Source: Bin25 sp026709415 (GTDB lineage Bacteria; Bacteroidota; Bacteroidia; Flavobacteriales; Flavobacteriaceae). Taken from it: a DNA stretch of 64,000 nucleotides. Shown here piece by piece: positions 24,916 to 34,640 of the stretch (positions are counted from its first letter, which is position 1; every line of letters begins with the position of its first letter). The position numbers and the translations under genes are program-made. The stretch is from assembly GCA_965200045.1 (NCBI GenBank), contig OZ241330.1, positions 806,001 through 870,000 of the forward strand. The letters are read 5' to 3'. Below the pieces are notes generated by a model. The model saw only the letters and a program-made list of their open reading frames with translations. It was not told where the DNA came from and made no database searches.

Positions 24916-25533
24916 TTAGCTAATAATTTGTTGATATCTTTTTTCAACTTTTCCCCAATCAACAACATTAAAAAAGGCAGCAATATAGTCGGGTCTTCTA
25001 TTTTGATAATTGAGATAATAGGCATGTTCCCAAACATCCAACCCTAAAATGGGAGTACAATTACAACCGATTCCAGGCATCAAGGGATTATCCTGATTAG
25101 CCGTGGAACAAATGCATAGAGAGCAATCTTTAGAAGAACACAACCAAGCCCATCCGGAACCAAAAACACTTGCTGATGTTTTAGAAAACTCAGATTTAAA
25201 AGCATCAAAGGATTTGAATGAAGCATTGATAGCTTCAAGGAATTCTCCTTTTGGTGCTTTTTCTAAATCACTTGGTGGGCCTAATATTTCCCAAAATAAA
25301 TTGTGGTTATAGTATCCTCCAGCATTATTTCTCAGGGCTTTGTTTTCTAAATCTAATTGGGCCAAAATCTCTTCGATTGATTGATCAGCCAATTCAGTGT
25401 TTTCAATAGCCATATTGAGATTTGCTGTATAACCTGCATGGTGCTTGGTATGATGAATTTCCATTGTTTTGGCATCAAAGTGAGGTTCTAGGGCATGGTA
25501 GGAATAAGACAACTTAGGTAATTTGAACGACAT
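24916..25533 (-). CDS. sodA: Superoxide dismutase (Fe/Mn)
   Basis: Cytoplasmic Fe/Mn superoxide dismutase, 205 residues. Metal ligands are visible: His in HHTKHHAGY, His in GGYYNHNLFW, and Asp and His in LDVWEHAYYLNYQNRRPDYI. The start is ATG 25533 (MSFKLPKLSY); an upstream GTG at 25560 lies inside a promoter box. The segment after GSGWAWL is unusually Cys-rich (LCSSKDCSLCICSTANQ and GCNC), six cysteines in about 35 residues. Confidence 0.95.
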   Translation of the reverse strand: MSFKLPKLSYSYHALEPHFDAKTMEIHHTKHHAGYTANLNMAIENTELADQSIEEILAQLDLENKALRNNAGGYYNHNLFWEILGPPSDLEKAPKGEFLEAINASFKSFDAFKSEFSKTSASVFGSGWAWLCSSKDCSLCICSTANQDNPLMPGIGCNCTPILGLDVWEHAYYLNYQNRRPDYIAAFFNVVDWGKVEKRYQQIIS

Positions 25534-25559
25534 GGTTTTAAAATTTAAACTACTATCCA

Positions 25560-25567
25560 CAAAATTA
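25560..25567 (-). promoter_or_regulatory. sodA promoter -7 box
   Basis: Reads TAATTTTG on the minus strand, an exact TAnnTTTG match, 26 bases upstream of ATG 25533. It overlaps the GTG that opens the longest sodA frame, excluding that start. Confidence 0.6.
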
Positions 25568-25790
25568 CAAAATACCTTGGATGTAGGTTGTCTTTTAGAA
25601 TGAACGAATGAGAATTTAACAAACTCAAGAAATAGAATAAAATGCTGAGCAAAAAATTTTAATTTTATGATTGAGCGGTACGAAAGGCATTCACTGACTG
25701 TAGTATTAAACTAGATTAAAATGGATGTTCTTGTTGTTAAACGAAATGGGATCAAAAGGGGATGAACATCATCCGAAAAGAATGTAAATG

Positions 25791-25851
25791 AAAACAGGTT
25801 ACTAATCCCTATCATTTAAACGGTTTGAAAATCTAAAAACAAGTTACTAAT
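25791..25851 (+). repeat. Duplicated leader upstream of addA
   Basis: AAAACAGGTTACTAAT at 25791-25806 and AAAACAAGTTACTAAT at 25836-25851 differ in one base; the second copy runs into the ATG at 25850. The meaning is unclear: a small tandem duplication or a leader binding site. No gene is seen in the 25561-25849 gap. Confidence 0.45.
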
Positions 25852-28800
25852 GAGTTCATCAAACACGCGTTTTCGAGTTGTTATCGCTTCGGCAGGCTCT
25901 GGTAAAACTTCCATTATTGCCAAATCCTATTTAACACAATTATTAGGGGCTAATAATGCATGGCAATTTAAAAAACAACTGGCTTTGACCTTTACTAACA
26001 AAGCAGTCGATGAAATGAAAACCCGAATACTGGATCATTTGGCTGAGTTTTCAAAAGGTAAAAATTTGGATAGTCATGTTGCGGAATATATCTACCAACA
26101 ACTGGATATTTCAAGTCATCAATTGCAATTGAAATCAGGCAAAATACTCAAAAGCATCCTAAAAGAATATGGAGCTTTTCATGTCATAACACTAGACAAA
26201 TTCACCAATCGGATAGTTCAAATGTTTTCTAGGGATTTGAATTTACCCCAGAACTTCAAAATTGAATTAAACCTCAAAAAAATGGTTAACGATATCGTTG
26301 AACGTTTTGTTTGGGAAGTCAATGAAAACGAAGATAATCTGGTGACTAAAAAGTTCAAAATGTTTTGTCATGAAATCAGTTCTCGAGGAGAAAGTTGGGA
26401 TCAATTGGAACCGATCAAAAGACTTTGTCACGAACTTTATAGTGAAAACGATATGGACTATATCGAAAAAGTAAAATCGCTGACCGAAAGGGATTTAGAT
26501 GCTATTGAAAAGACATTATTGACAAAACGTCAAATGATTCAAGATAAAATGCTTGAATTAATCCAAAATCAGTTGTTTGAAATCCGATTAATAGAGCAAA
26601 ATCTCAAGGCTAGCCAAAGGAAATATTTTTTGGAAACATTGGATGTTAAAAGAAGGCAATTAATTCTAAATAAATCCACAAAATATTCTGATTTCATTTC
26701 ATTGAGAAGTAACAAACACTTAACCGATGAATTTCTTCAAACGAAAGATGAATGGGACAACTACGCTAGAAAGTTCACGCTATACAATAAAATACTAAAA
26801 AATTGGGGCCCCTTTTCGATGTTACAATTATTGGCGAAAAAAATCACCGAATTTCAACAAACAGAAAGTCGGATGTTACTCAACGAATTGAATCAGAAAG
26901 TTGGTCAAGTCGTCAAAAATTCACCAACCCCTTTCATATACGAACGTTTCGGAGAAAAATACAGTCATTATTTTTTGGATGAATTTCAAGACACTTCGAT
27001 CTTACAGTGGAACAATCTCATCCCATTAATTGATCATGTACTTCAACCAGTTGATGAGCATGAAAGAGACAGACCCAATTATACCCATCAACCGGGAAGT
27101 TTAATTCTAGTGGGGGACCCCAAACAAGCCATTTATAGATGGCGAGGTGGAAAAAGTGAGCAATTATTGGATTTGAAAACCAAAACAACCGAACCATTTC
27201 AAATGGAACAAAAAGTAGAAAGCTTAGATACCAATTATAGAAGTGGCACCAATATCATCCAATTCAATAATGCGTTGTATGAATTTGCTGTCGAATTGTT
27301 TAAAGATCATCAATTGACTTCAGTATTTAGCCAACTAAAACAAAAAGCAGGGAAAAAAAATGGAGGGTACATCAGCGTTGAAATCGTGGACAAGGACTAC
27401 AATAAAAATAAGGGATCTCACGAGGATAAAACCATAAAGCCTCTTGAAAAACAAACGGAGGGGTTCTCAAAATTGGGGTTAAAAGAAAAATTAGAATTTC
27501 TGTCAAGGAAAGAAAGTGATATGCTTTCACACAATAAAAAGATTGAAGAGCTCACTCCTATCAAAACACTGAAAGCCATCTTTCAATCTAAAATCAAAGG
27601 GTATTCCTATTCTGATATTGCCATATTGGTTCGAACTAACAAACAAAGCACCATCATGGCTCAAGAATTATCGAATCATAACATTCCGATTATTTCAGAG
27701 GGTTCACTAAAACTTGAAAAGGCACCTGAAGTTCTTTTTGTGATCGATTTATTTGAATTGATGGTCTATCCAGATGATCGGTCGGTTTTAAAACGAATCG
27801 CTGAAAAATTATGGCATCACGATGATCAAATCAAAGCCAAGATAGATTATCATGAATTCATCACCATGCTGATTCCTCGTCAGTCTTCTTTAAAATTAAA
27901 ACCCCACGACAACGTTAGGTCTGCTGATGTGTTTTTTCAAAGATTAAAATCATATTACCATCATTCTTTTTCTTGGAAGGTCTTTCAGAACTTAAATCTT
28001 TATGAATCGGTTGAATATGCCATTTGGAAAATCGATTTTCTCGATTATAGGAATTTGGCATTGACTTATTTCCAAGAAAATGTTTATGAATTTGCTTCTG
28101 AAAAATCAGTGACCGTATACGAATACTTGGATTATTGGCATTTTAATAAATCAGATTTATCCTTTGAAAGTCCAATTGAAATAGATGCTATACAAATTTT
28201 AACAATTCACAAAGCAAAGGGACTTGAATTCCCAGTTGTTATTCTTCCGTTTGCAACTAACCCATTTAAATTAAAAACAGGGGTGTCCGATTGGGCTCCC
28301 ATAAAAGATCAAGAAATGGATGTGCCATTGGAAAAGGTGTGGATTCCGATTTCTTCAGATTTGGAAAAATTCCCATCCAAAGCGCAACATCAGAAAACGG
28401 ACTTATGGGATTCTCATCAATCCTTAAAAGGGTTTTATAGAAGATTAAAATCGGATGTGCTGAATGAAGAAATGAATAATTTTTATGTAGCCACAACTAG
28501 AGCAATCGAATCACTATTTATATTCTCTAAGTCATCATCAAAAAGATCACAAAGCCTATCTCTTGAGTTGTTATTTAGCCGTTTTTTTGAATCAAATGAA
28601 ATAGGAAAATCAGCTGTAGTTTCATCAGGAGAAGACCAACATTCATTGATATTTGAAATGGGGAGTTTTCAAAAATTTAGTCATGACCATTCTAAACAAC
28701 ATAGGCAGGGGTTAAAACAATGTGGCTTAAAAGAGAGTACCATAGAACTCGATATCTCTACCTCACTTCAATGGATGGATAAAATTGCCAAACAAACAGA

Positions 28801-29296
28801 TATTCAATCCAAATCGTGGATTCAATTAGGAAATCAAGTCCATACCATTTTTGGACACATAAAAGTATCCTCGGATGTCGAATATGCCATCCAAGTCAAT
28901 AGTGAATTCTATTGGGATAATCCAAAATTGGAACAAAAGATTAGAAATATCATAGAAAAAGTAGTCAACCATAAAGATTTGTCCATTTACTTTAATCAAG
29001 ATCCATCAAATGTGATTTGTGAAACGGGGATAATAGGTCCAGATTCTACAGAAAATGAACATTTGAATCGTATCAAACCAGATCGAATAATACGTTTTGA
29101 GGATAAAACGGTTTTGATGGACTATAAAATAAAGCAAACAATTAGATGCCAAAAAGAATTAATGAATGAAGATTATTTCAAACAACTCCACGAATATGGA
29201 GATGTTTTAAAAGCCATGTATCATCAAACGATCGAAAAGTATTTGGTCTATATCGATTGGCGTTCTAGCGATGTTAAAATTGTAAAAGTCGACTGA
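25850..29296 (+). CDS. UvrD/AddA-like helicase-nuclease subunit
   Basis: A 1148-residue superfamily 1A helicase of the AddA/RecB type for double-strand-break repair. Visible: Walker A ASAGSGKTS (about 14-22), the Walker B LDEFQDTS, motif III GDPKQAIYRWRGG, motif V IHKAKGLEFPVV and motif VI NNFYVATTRA. The C-terminal nuclease shows PDRII followed by MDYKIK, the Asp and Lys of a PD-(D/E)XK site. The stop overlaps the next gene's ATG by one base (TGATG), implying a two-subunit complex. Confidence 0.9.
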   Translation: MSSSNTRFRVVIASAGSGKTSIIAKSYLTQLLGANNAWQFKKQLALTFTNKAVDEMKTRILDHLAEFSKGKNLDSHVAEYIYQQLDISSHQLQLKSGKILKSILKEYGAFHVITLDKFTNRIVQMFSRDLNLPQNFKIELNLKKMVNDIVERFVWEVNENEDNLVTKKFKMFCHEISSRGESWDQLEPIKRLCHELYSENDMDYIEKVKSLTERDLDAIEKTLLTKRQMIQDKMLELIQNQLFEIRLIEQNLKASQRKYFLETLDVKRRQLILNKSTKYSDFISLRSNKHLTDEFLQTKDEWDNYARKFTLYNKILKNWGPFSMLQLLAKKITEFQQTESRMLLNELNQKVGQVVKNSPTPFIYERFGEKYSHYFLDEFQDTSILQWNNLIPLIDHVLQPVDEHERDRPNYTHQPGSLILVGDPKQAIYRWRGGKSEQLLDLKTKTTEPFQMEQKVESLDTNYRSGTNIIQFNNALYEFAVELFKDHQLTSVFSQLKQKAGKKNGGYISVEIVDKDYNKNKGSHEDKTIKPLEKQTEGFSKLGLKEKLEFLSRKESDMLSHNKKIEELTPIKTLKAIFQSKIKGYSYSDIAILVRTNKQSTIMAQELSNHNIPIISEGSLKLEKAPEVLFVIDLFELMVYPDDRSVLKRIAEKLWHHDDQIKAKIDYHEFITMLIPRQSSLKLKPHDNVRSADVFFQRLKSYYHHSFSWKVFQNLNLYESVEYAIWKIDFLDYRNLALTYFQENVYEFASEKSVTVYEYLDYWHFNKSDLSFESPIEIDAIQILTIHKAKGLEFPVVILPFATNPFKLKTGVSDWAPIKDQEMDVPLEKVWIPISSDLEKFPSKAQHQKTDLWDSHQSLKGFYRRLKSDVLNEEMNNFYVATTRAIESLFIFSKSSSKRSQSLSLELLFSRFFESNEIGKSAVVSSGEDQHSLIFEMGSFQKFSHDHSKQHRQGLKQCGLKESTIELDISTSLQWMDKIAKQTDIQSKSWIQLGNQVHTIFGHIKVSSDVEYAIQVNSEFYWDNPKLEQKIRNIIEKVVNHKDLSIYFNQDPSNVICETGIIGPDSTENEHLNRIKPDRIIRFEDKTVLMDYKIKQTIRCQKELMNEDYFKQLHEYGDVLKAMYHQTIEKYLVYIDWRSSDVKIVKVD

Positions 29297-32148
29297 TGGA
29301 AACATTTTTAAAAAGAGTTGTCCAAGGGATGGTTAAATCCAAAACACCTATCAACCAATCACTCATTATTCTTCCAAATGTTAATGCTGTTTATTATTTC
29401 AAACAAGCCTTGGCCAAACAACTTGATCAGCATGTGTTGGACAATAATATCATGAGTTTTGATCGGTTTCTTTTCAGCCATTTGAAATACCAAAGAATAA
29501 GTGCTATTGAATTGATGTATCGGTTTTATTCTGTTTATAAAAGACAAACGAAAACCATCGAATCCGATGGATTTTATGATTACTTAAACTGGGCCAAAAC
29601 AATACTTAGTGAATTTGAAGAAATCGATGCCAATAATCAATCAGTTCGAGAAATATTTACTCATTTGCAACAAATCAAAGAAATCAATGAACTCCTTGAA
29701 AACTCAGACAATATAGAGCATGTAAAAACCATCGAAAACTATAAGAGTTTTAATGAATTAATGGTTGTCTGTTATCAAAACTTGGTTGAAGAATTAAGAC
29801 AAGAGAAGTTAGCCTATTATGGGATGGCTATCAAAGAATTTTCTTTAAACATGGAGCAGTATGTCCAACAGACAAAATGGCATCATTATTTCATTGGATT
29901 TATCGCCTTAAAATCAGCAGAAGAAACGATTCTCAAAGAGCTTCTAGATAACGACTTAGCCACCATCTATTGGGATATTGATAAAACCTTTTTTAATGAT
30001 GAAGATCATCCAGCAAGTCATTTTCTAAGAAAGTATATCTATCAGTGGGAGTACTTTAAAAAAAGGGGAGTGCCAACTTTAGGTGATTTTTTTAATGGAA
30101 AGAAAGAGATCAATATCATCGCGCTTCCTAAAATAGTTTCCCAAACCAAGTGTGCTACAAAAATTATTAAAGACAATCAAAATCTGGTTCAATCAACTGC
30201 CTTGATATTAGGAGATGAATCTTTTTTAATCCCAACAGTTTCTGGCGTTTCTTCACTCGATCTTCAATGGAATGTCAATATGGGTTATGCCCTAAATGAA
30301 ACGGAAGTCTACACCTTTTTTTCTTATTTGATTGCAATGCATCAACATGTTGAAAACACGGGACATGACGTTGAAACGGTATTGAGGTTGAGCAAAACAT
30401 GCTATTTAGAAGAAATCTTGGAATCATATCATTTCAATATCATCGCTTCACTTAATGAATTAAAAGAGGACAATAAACGTGTGTTGAGTTTTGAACAACT
30501 AGAAGAATTAAACAGGAATGCAGCATACCATAAACCTAGGTCATTGTATGACTTGTTTTTTCGACCAATAAAAAATCAGTGTTCGAAATTTCAAATAGAG
30601 TCACTCATTAACATCTGTGACTTTTATTTAGATGAGAAATGGCCTCAATCATCAGATGCCTATCAAGCTTTTGGAGCCAAACAAGATCCTAAAATATATT
30701 ATTTCCAATCTTTCAAAAAACTGCTAAGAAAAATCTTGAGGTATGAGTTGAAGTACCAAAGTATGGAGTCATTATCTGATCTAAAGTATCTGATTGATCA
30801 ATTGGCGTCGACCGAAAAAATCGAATTTGAAAATCAGTTGGATGCTAAAGTCCAATTGATGGGCTTGCTAGATTCTAGACTATTAGACTTTGATCAAGTC
30901 ATTATTACTAATTTAAATGAAGGGGTCTTACCCAAAGGCATCAAATCGGGCTATTGGATTCCGAATGAAATTAGAAGACAATATGGTTTGACAACATATA
31001 TTGAGGAAGACTATTTACATACTTATCATTTTTTCCGAGTGTTACAAAGGGCCTCCAAAGTTTATTTGCTTTATAATAAAGATGAGGCAGGATTTAGTCC
31101 TGGAGAAAAAAGCCGTTTGATTCGGTATTTAGAATATTTCACTTCTGAAAATCACCAACCTATTAAATATCCCAAAATTCAGTTAAACTCTCCAGAGTTA
31201 GCAGTTAACGAATCTGTAAAGAAAAACGATCTGATCCTGGCTCAATTAGAAAAAATGATTTGTGGAAAAGGGATTTCTGTATCAGGTGTTTCATTATACC
31301 TGAAAAACCCTGTAGAATTCTATGATCGATATGTTCTCGGTATTCAAGAACCGGATTCTACGAAATTCACCATCGATCCAAGGAAAAGAGGAAATGTTAT
31401 TCATCATGTTTTAGAAGATTTATTCAAACCATTTGAAGGAAGACAAATGAAACTAAAAAATTATGATTTGATGATCAACAGTCTTGAGGAAAGAATATTG
31501 AGTAATTATCGGAAAATTTTTGGAGGCGATACCGTCAAAAAAGGGATTAATTATCTGTTTTTAGACATTATGTCCCTACACATTAAAAACTATCTAGAAA
31601 AAGAAAAAAAATTGATTGAAAAGGGGCTAAGCATTAGGATTTTATCAACTGAAAAAAGCCTCACCAAAATTCCCATTGATTTTTACTCAGAAGAAAGACA
31701 AATAAATATTCGGGGGGTCATAGATCGCCTTGATTTGATAACAACCGATAGGGGAGATTTTCTTAGAATCATGGATTATAAATTAGGTAAAGAGGCTCCT
31801 CCTGATTTAAAATTGGCAAAAGATTTATTCAGTATGGAATACAACTTGGATCGAAGTCGACAATTCCAATTACTATTTTATGCTTTATTATGCCAACACT
31901 CTAAGGATCAAACCTTTGATGAATTCTTCATCAATAACAGAGTTCTCTGTGGTAATATATCCATGAAAAAACATTATCCAGAATTTGCCCCCCTTGTTTT
32001 AAAATCACCTAAAAAAGGAGATCCCCCCATCACATTTACTGATTATCTCAAAGAGTATCATTCACATTTAAAAGATTTACTTCGAGAGATTTTAAATCCT
32101 GATATTGATTTTGTATATCGAGAACAAGAGATATACCAAACCGGTTAA
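29296..32148 (+). CDS. AddB-like PD-(D/E)XK nuclease subunit
   Basis: A 950-residue partner of the preceding helicase. The N-terminal part resembles an inactivated helicase (no Walker A is evident), and the C-terminal part has a RecB-family nuclease site (GVIDRLD followed by IMDYKLGKE). The four-Cys iron-sulfur pattern of Bacillus AddB is not seen. Together the pair would unwind and trim broken DNA ends for RecA loading. No Chi site can be inferred here. Confidence 0.85.
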   Translation: METFLKRVVQGMVKSKTPINQSLIILPNVNAVYYFKQALAKQLDQHVLDNNIMSFDRFLFSHLKYQRISAIELMYRFYSVYKRQTKTIESDGFYDYLNWAKTILSEFEEIDANNQSVREIFTHLQQIKEINELLENSDNIEHVKTIENYKSFNELMVVCYQNLVEELRQEKLAYYGMAIKEFSLNMEQYVQQTKWHHYFIGFIALKSAEETILKELLDNDLATIYWDIDKTFFNDEDHPASHFLRKYIYQWEYFKKRGVPTLGDFFNGKKEINIIALPKIVSQTKCATKIIKDNQNLVQSTALILGDESFLIPTVSGVSSLDLQWNVNMGYALNETEVYTFFSYLIAMHQHVENTGHDVETVLRLSKTCYLEEILESYHFNIIASLNELKEDNKRVLSFEQLEELNRNAAYHKPRSLYDLFFRPIKNQCSKFQIESLINICDFYLDEKWPQSSDAYQAFGAKQDPKIYYFQSFKKLLRKILRYELKYQSMESLSDLKYLIDQLASTEKIEFENQLDAKVQLMGLLDSRLLDFDQVIITNLNEGVLPKGIKSGYWIPNEIRRQYGLTTYIEEDYLHTYHFFRVLQRASKVYLLYNKDEAGFSPGEKSRLIRYLEYFTSENHQPIKYPKIQLNSPELAVNESVKKNDLILAQLEKMICGKGISVSGVSLYLKNPVEFYDRYVLGIQEPDSTKFTIDPRKRGNVIHHVLEDLFKPFEGRQMKLKNYDLMINSLEERILSNYRKIFGGDTVKKGINYLFLDIMSLHIKNYLEKEKKLIEKGLSIRILSTEKSLTKIPIDFYSEERQINIRGVIDRLDLITTDRGDFLRIMDYKLGKEAPPDLKLAKDLFSMEYNLDRSRQFQLLFYALLCQHSKDQTFDEFFINNRVLCGNISMKKHYPEFAPLVLKSPKKGDPPITFTDYLKEYHSHLKDLLREILNPDIDFVYREQEIYQTG

Positions 32149-32403
32149 TGGTTACAAAAGAATTCCAAAAATAGTTTTGAAATCAAACTCAATTTAACCA
32201 TGTTTATGGACAGCTAGTGAATCAATTATGGACAGTGGCATACCATAAATCAAGTGAAATTTCAGTCTTAAACAACCGTAATTTTAAGGGAAATGGAGTT
32301 TTTTTTTACTCTCGAAAATACGACTGAAAAATATTTTAAAATAAGTGTAACATTTATGTTTTTGAATCGTATTATAGGTGAGTAAATATTAAAAAATAAA
32401 GCT

Positions 32404-32532
32404 ATGAAAGCTCAATCACACACAAGATTTTTTACCCACTCTTTGGTGACGCCGTCTTATAATAGAAGACCAAACCGAAGAAACAGTAGATTCAACAGAA
32501 AGTTAACTCGATTAAACACATCAATTCTGTAA
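32404..32532 (+). CDS. Possible 42-residue basic peptide
   Basis: ATG 32404 opens 42 codons rich in Arg, Asn and Ser (core NRRPNRRNSRFNRK), ending at TAA 32532. It is the only coding-like frame in the 856-base gap after addB, and it lies upstream of a strong terminator at 32669. It may be a small protein or simply part of a non-coding RNA. Confidence 0.4.
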   Translation: MKAQSHTRFFTHSLVTPSYNRRPNRRNSRFNRKLTRLNTSIL

Positions 32533-32668
32533 TTTTGGGACAAACCCATTGATTACAAAGTTTTCTGTCTGAAAGTGTTTGGTACAAATTAGTGTGCCAA
32601 AAGTCTTACAGTAAAGTAAGATGGTCATTGTTGTGTTCAGTAGAATTCAGCACTAAAAATATAGAAAT

Positions 32669-32695
32669 AGCCTAGAACTTTCTAGGCTTTTTTTT
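32669..32695 (+). terminator. Rho-independent terminator
   Basis: AGCCTAGA, four-base loop, TCTAGGCT: a perfect eight-base stem followed by seven or more T. It must end a plus-strand transcript that begins after addB, since it is 520 bases beyond the addB stop. From 32696 to 33004 nothing is seen apart from the tail of the lipoprotein gene on the other strand. Confidence 0.8.
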
Positions 32696-33004
32696 GCTTG
32701 AAAATGAAGCTACAGAGGATTATAATCTATTAGAAAGTTTCTCATTTAGTCCATTTCAGTATGGACAATCAATTATGTATGAAAATTCCACTACACCATA
32801 GGTTTTTTATCAAGGTGATTTTTTTGGTGGTAGAGAAAATATGTTTTTCCTTGAAATAATGAATTCATTTTGTGGTATAAGGTCACCATATTTGGTTTTT
32901 ATTTTTCGTTGGTTGGTATTGGCGTTATCTTTCCTGTCATTTCTTGGTCAAGCTGCGAATTTTCAATGTAAAAAGGGAACTTCAATAAACCAAACTTTTA
33001 GATC

Positions 33005-33589
33005 CTACGGTAATGTGTCAGGAATGAGAGTTGGATTGAGACTGCCGAGACTATCGGCATCTAACTCATGAAATAACAATGAATCTTTAGCCGTTCTAGT
33101 AACTTCTAAATGTGTTGACTCGATTCGATCAATAAAGGCATTATAGGCAATAAAAAATTGTTCTAAAGCAACCGCCGTGGAATCAGAATCCCCGCTTTTT
33201 ATATAAAATATAGATTTTTGATTAAAAGCTCTAACTAAAGCGAGCCGACTACGTATGGCTTGGGTATCAAAGATTTCAGGAAAAGTCCCCTCTTCTAGGT
33301 CTATAAGGTCCTCTTCTATTTCGACCAAGTAAGAATCAACCGCCTTGCGATCTAAACCAAGCAAATCCAATATAGATTCTTCTACATCAATAAGATCATC
33401 CCATTGATCATCTAATTGCGCTTCATCATAGATCTGATCGGATAGTTTTGATATTTCAAAATCAATTAAATCATTTGGTGAAGTAATAGAATCTATGATT
33501 TGACTATCAGAGTTGTTTTCTGATGAATTCTTTCTTTCTTGACATCCGATTAAGAAAATCGCCAACAAGAAAAAAACTTTTGGGTTCAT
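33005..33589 (-). CDS. Acidic lipoprotein of unknown function
   Basis: Starts best at ATG 33589: MNPKVFFLLAIFLIGCQE is a lipoprotein signal with lipobox LIGC, followed by a Ser/Asn-rich linker. The remaining 170 residues are very acidic and mostly helical (EEDLIDLEEG, KDSLLFHEL). The longer frame from 33664 would bury the signal. A near-consensus -7 box (TATATTCG) lies just before the start. Family not recognised. Confidence 0.65.
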   Translation of the reverse strand: MNPKVFFLLAIFLIGCQERKNSSENNSDSQIIDSITSPNDLIDFEISKLSDQIYDEAQLDDQWDDLIDVEESILDLLGLDRKAVDSYLVEIEEDLIDLEEGTFPEIFDTQAIRSRLALVRAFNQKSIFYIKSGDSDSTAVALEQFFIAYNAFIDRIESTHLEVTRTAKDSLLFHELDADSLGSLNPTLIPDTLP

Positions 33590-33744
33590 TGATGCGAATA
33601 TAAAAGGAAACGAGTTCTGAGATGAATTTGATATATTGCTCTCATCAATCCCAGTAGATTTCAAATTTTAATTACCTTTCTCAACTTCTAGATGTTTAGA
33701 AAGATGCTTTATCAAGTTGATTATAAAACAATACATTATAGTGC

Positions 33745-34521
33745 ATGAACATTTGGAAAATAATAATGGCATTTGTAATTCTACTTTCTTTTGATGGTTA
33801 TGGTCAAACCGCAAAATCTACTTTGGATGGTAAAAAAGTGCTTTTAGTCTATGGGGGATGGGATGGTCATCAGCCAAAAATCAAATCTGATATCATGTCA
33901 CAGTGGTTGATTCAAGAAAAAGCAGAAGTTATTGTTTCAAATTCAACCGAAATATATGCCGACTCAAACGTTATGTATAACATTGATTTAGTTATTCAAA
34001 TCATCACCATGAGTGAAATCAAAGAAAATGAAATCAAGGGATTACTGGATGGGATTAAATCAGGCATTGGATTTGCTGGTTTTCATGGTGGTATGGGCGA
34101 TTCTTTTCGAAGCAACACACAGTACCAGTATATGGTTGGTGGGCAATTTGTAAGTCATCCAGGGGGACAGCTTAATTATAAAGTGCATATTATTGATAAA
34201 CAACATCCCATCACCAAGGGGATGAAGGATTATTCCGTGCATACGGAACAGTATTATATGCATGTTGATCCCAACAATACTGTTTTGGCCACAACAGTGT
34301 TTAAATCTGATGCCCATCAATGGATTCAGGGAGCGGTTATTCCCGTTGTATGGATTAAATATTTTGGCAAAGGGCGCGTGTTTTATAGTTCATTGGGTCA
34401 TGCCCCAAAAGATATAATGCATCCCGAGTCATGGGAGATTTTAACAAGGGGGATCCGGTGGGCTGCAGAAAGTAAATTTATAGAACATCAAAATTTACTC
34501 AATCCTATTTACGAATATTGA
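33745..34521 (+). CDS. Exported ThuA-like protein
   Basis: A 258-residue protein with a signal peptide (to about GYGQ, residue 21) and a ThuA/trehalose-utilisation-like glutamine-amidotransferase fold: VLLVYGGWDGH, GFAGFHGGMGDSF and GGQFVSHPGG, then HPITKGMKDYSVHTEQYYMH and GRVFYSSLGH. Members are found beside sugar-processing genes, but the catalytic role is unproven. No sugar genes flank it here. Confidence 0.8.
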   Translation: MNIWKIIMAFVILLSFDGYGQTAKSTLDGKKVLLVYGGWDGHQPKIKSDIMSQWLIQEKAEVIVSNSTEIYADSNVMYNIDLVIQIITMSEIKENEIKGLLDGIKSGIGFAGFHGGMGDSFRSNTQYQYMVGGQFVSHPGGQLNYKVHIIDKQHPITKGMKDYSVHTEQYYMHVDPNNTVLATTVFKSDAHQWIQGAVIPVVWIKYFGKGRVFYSSLGHAPKDIMHPESWEILTRGIRWAAESKFIEHQNLLNPIYEY

Positions 34522-34640
34522 GTTATGGATAGGGTTAAAAAATTATAATCAAGATGAAATTCTAACGTATCAAATAAAGTTCAAACTTGATTAAAGATCA
34601 TGATGGTTTAATGAAAACTTTGAATTGGACACATTTTTAA

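Noticed and set aside
25561..25849. Further copy of the dispersed motif near 25709 (TTAAACTAGAT)
   Set aside because: Only about twelve AT-rich bases match, which can occur by chance.
32841..33071. 76-residue plus-strand ORF ahead of the lipoprotein gene
   Set aside because: Hydrophobic stretch could be a signal, but the end overlaps the opposite-strand lipoprotein and there is no promoter, homology or conserved pattern.
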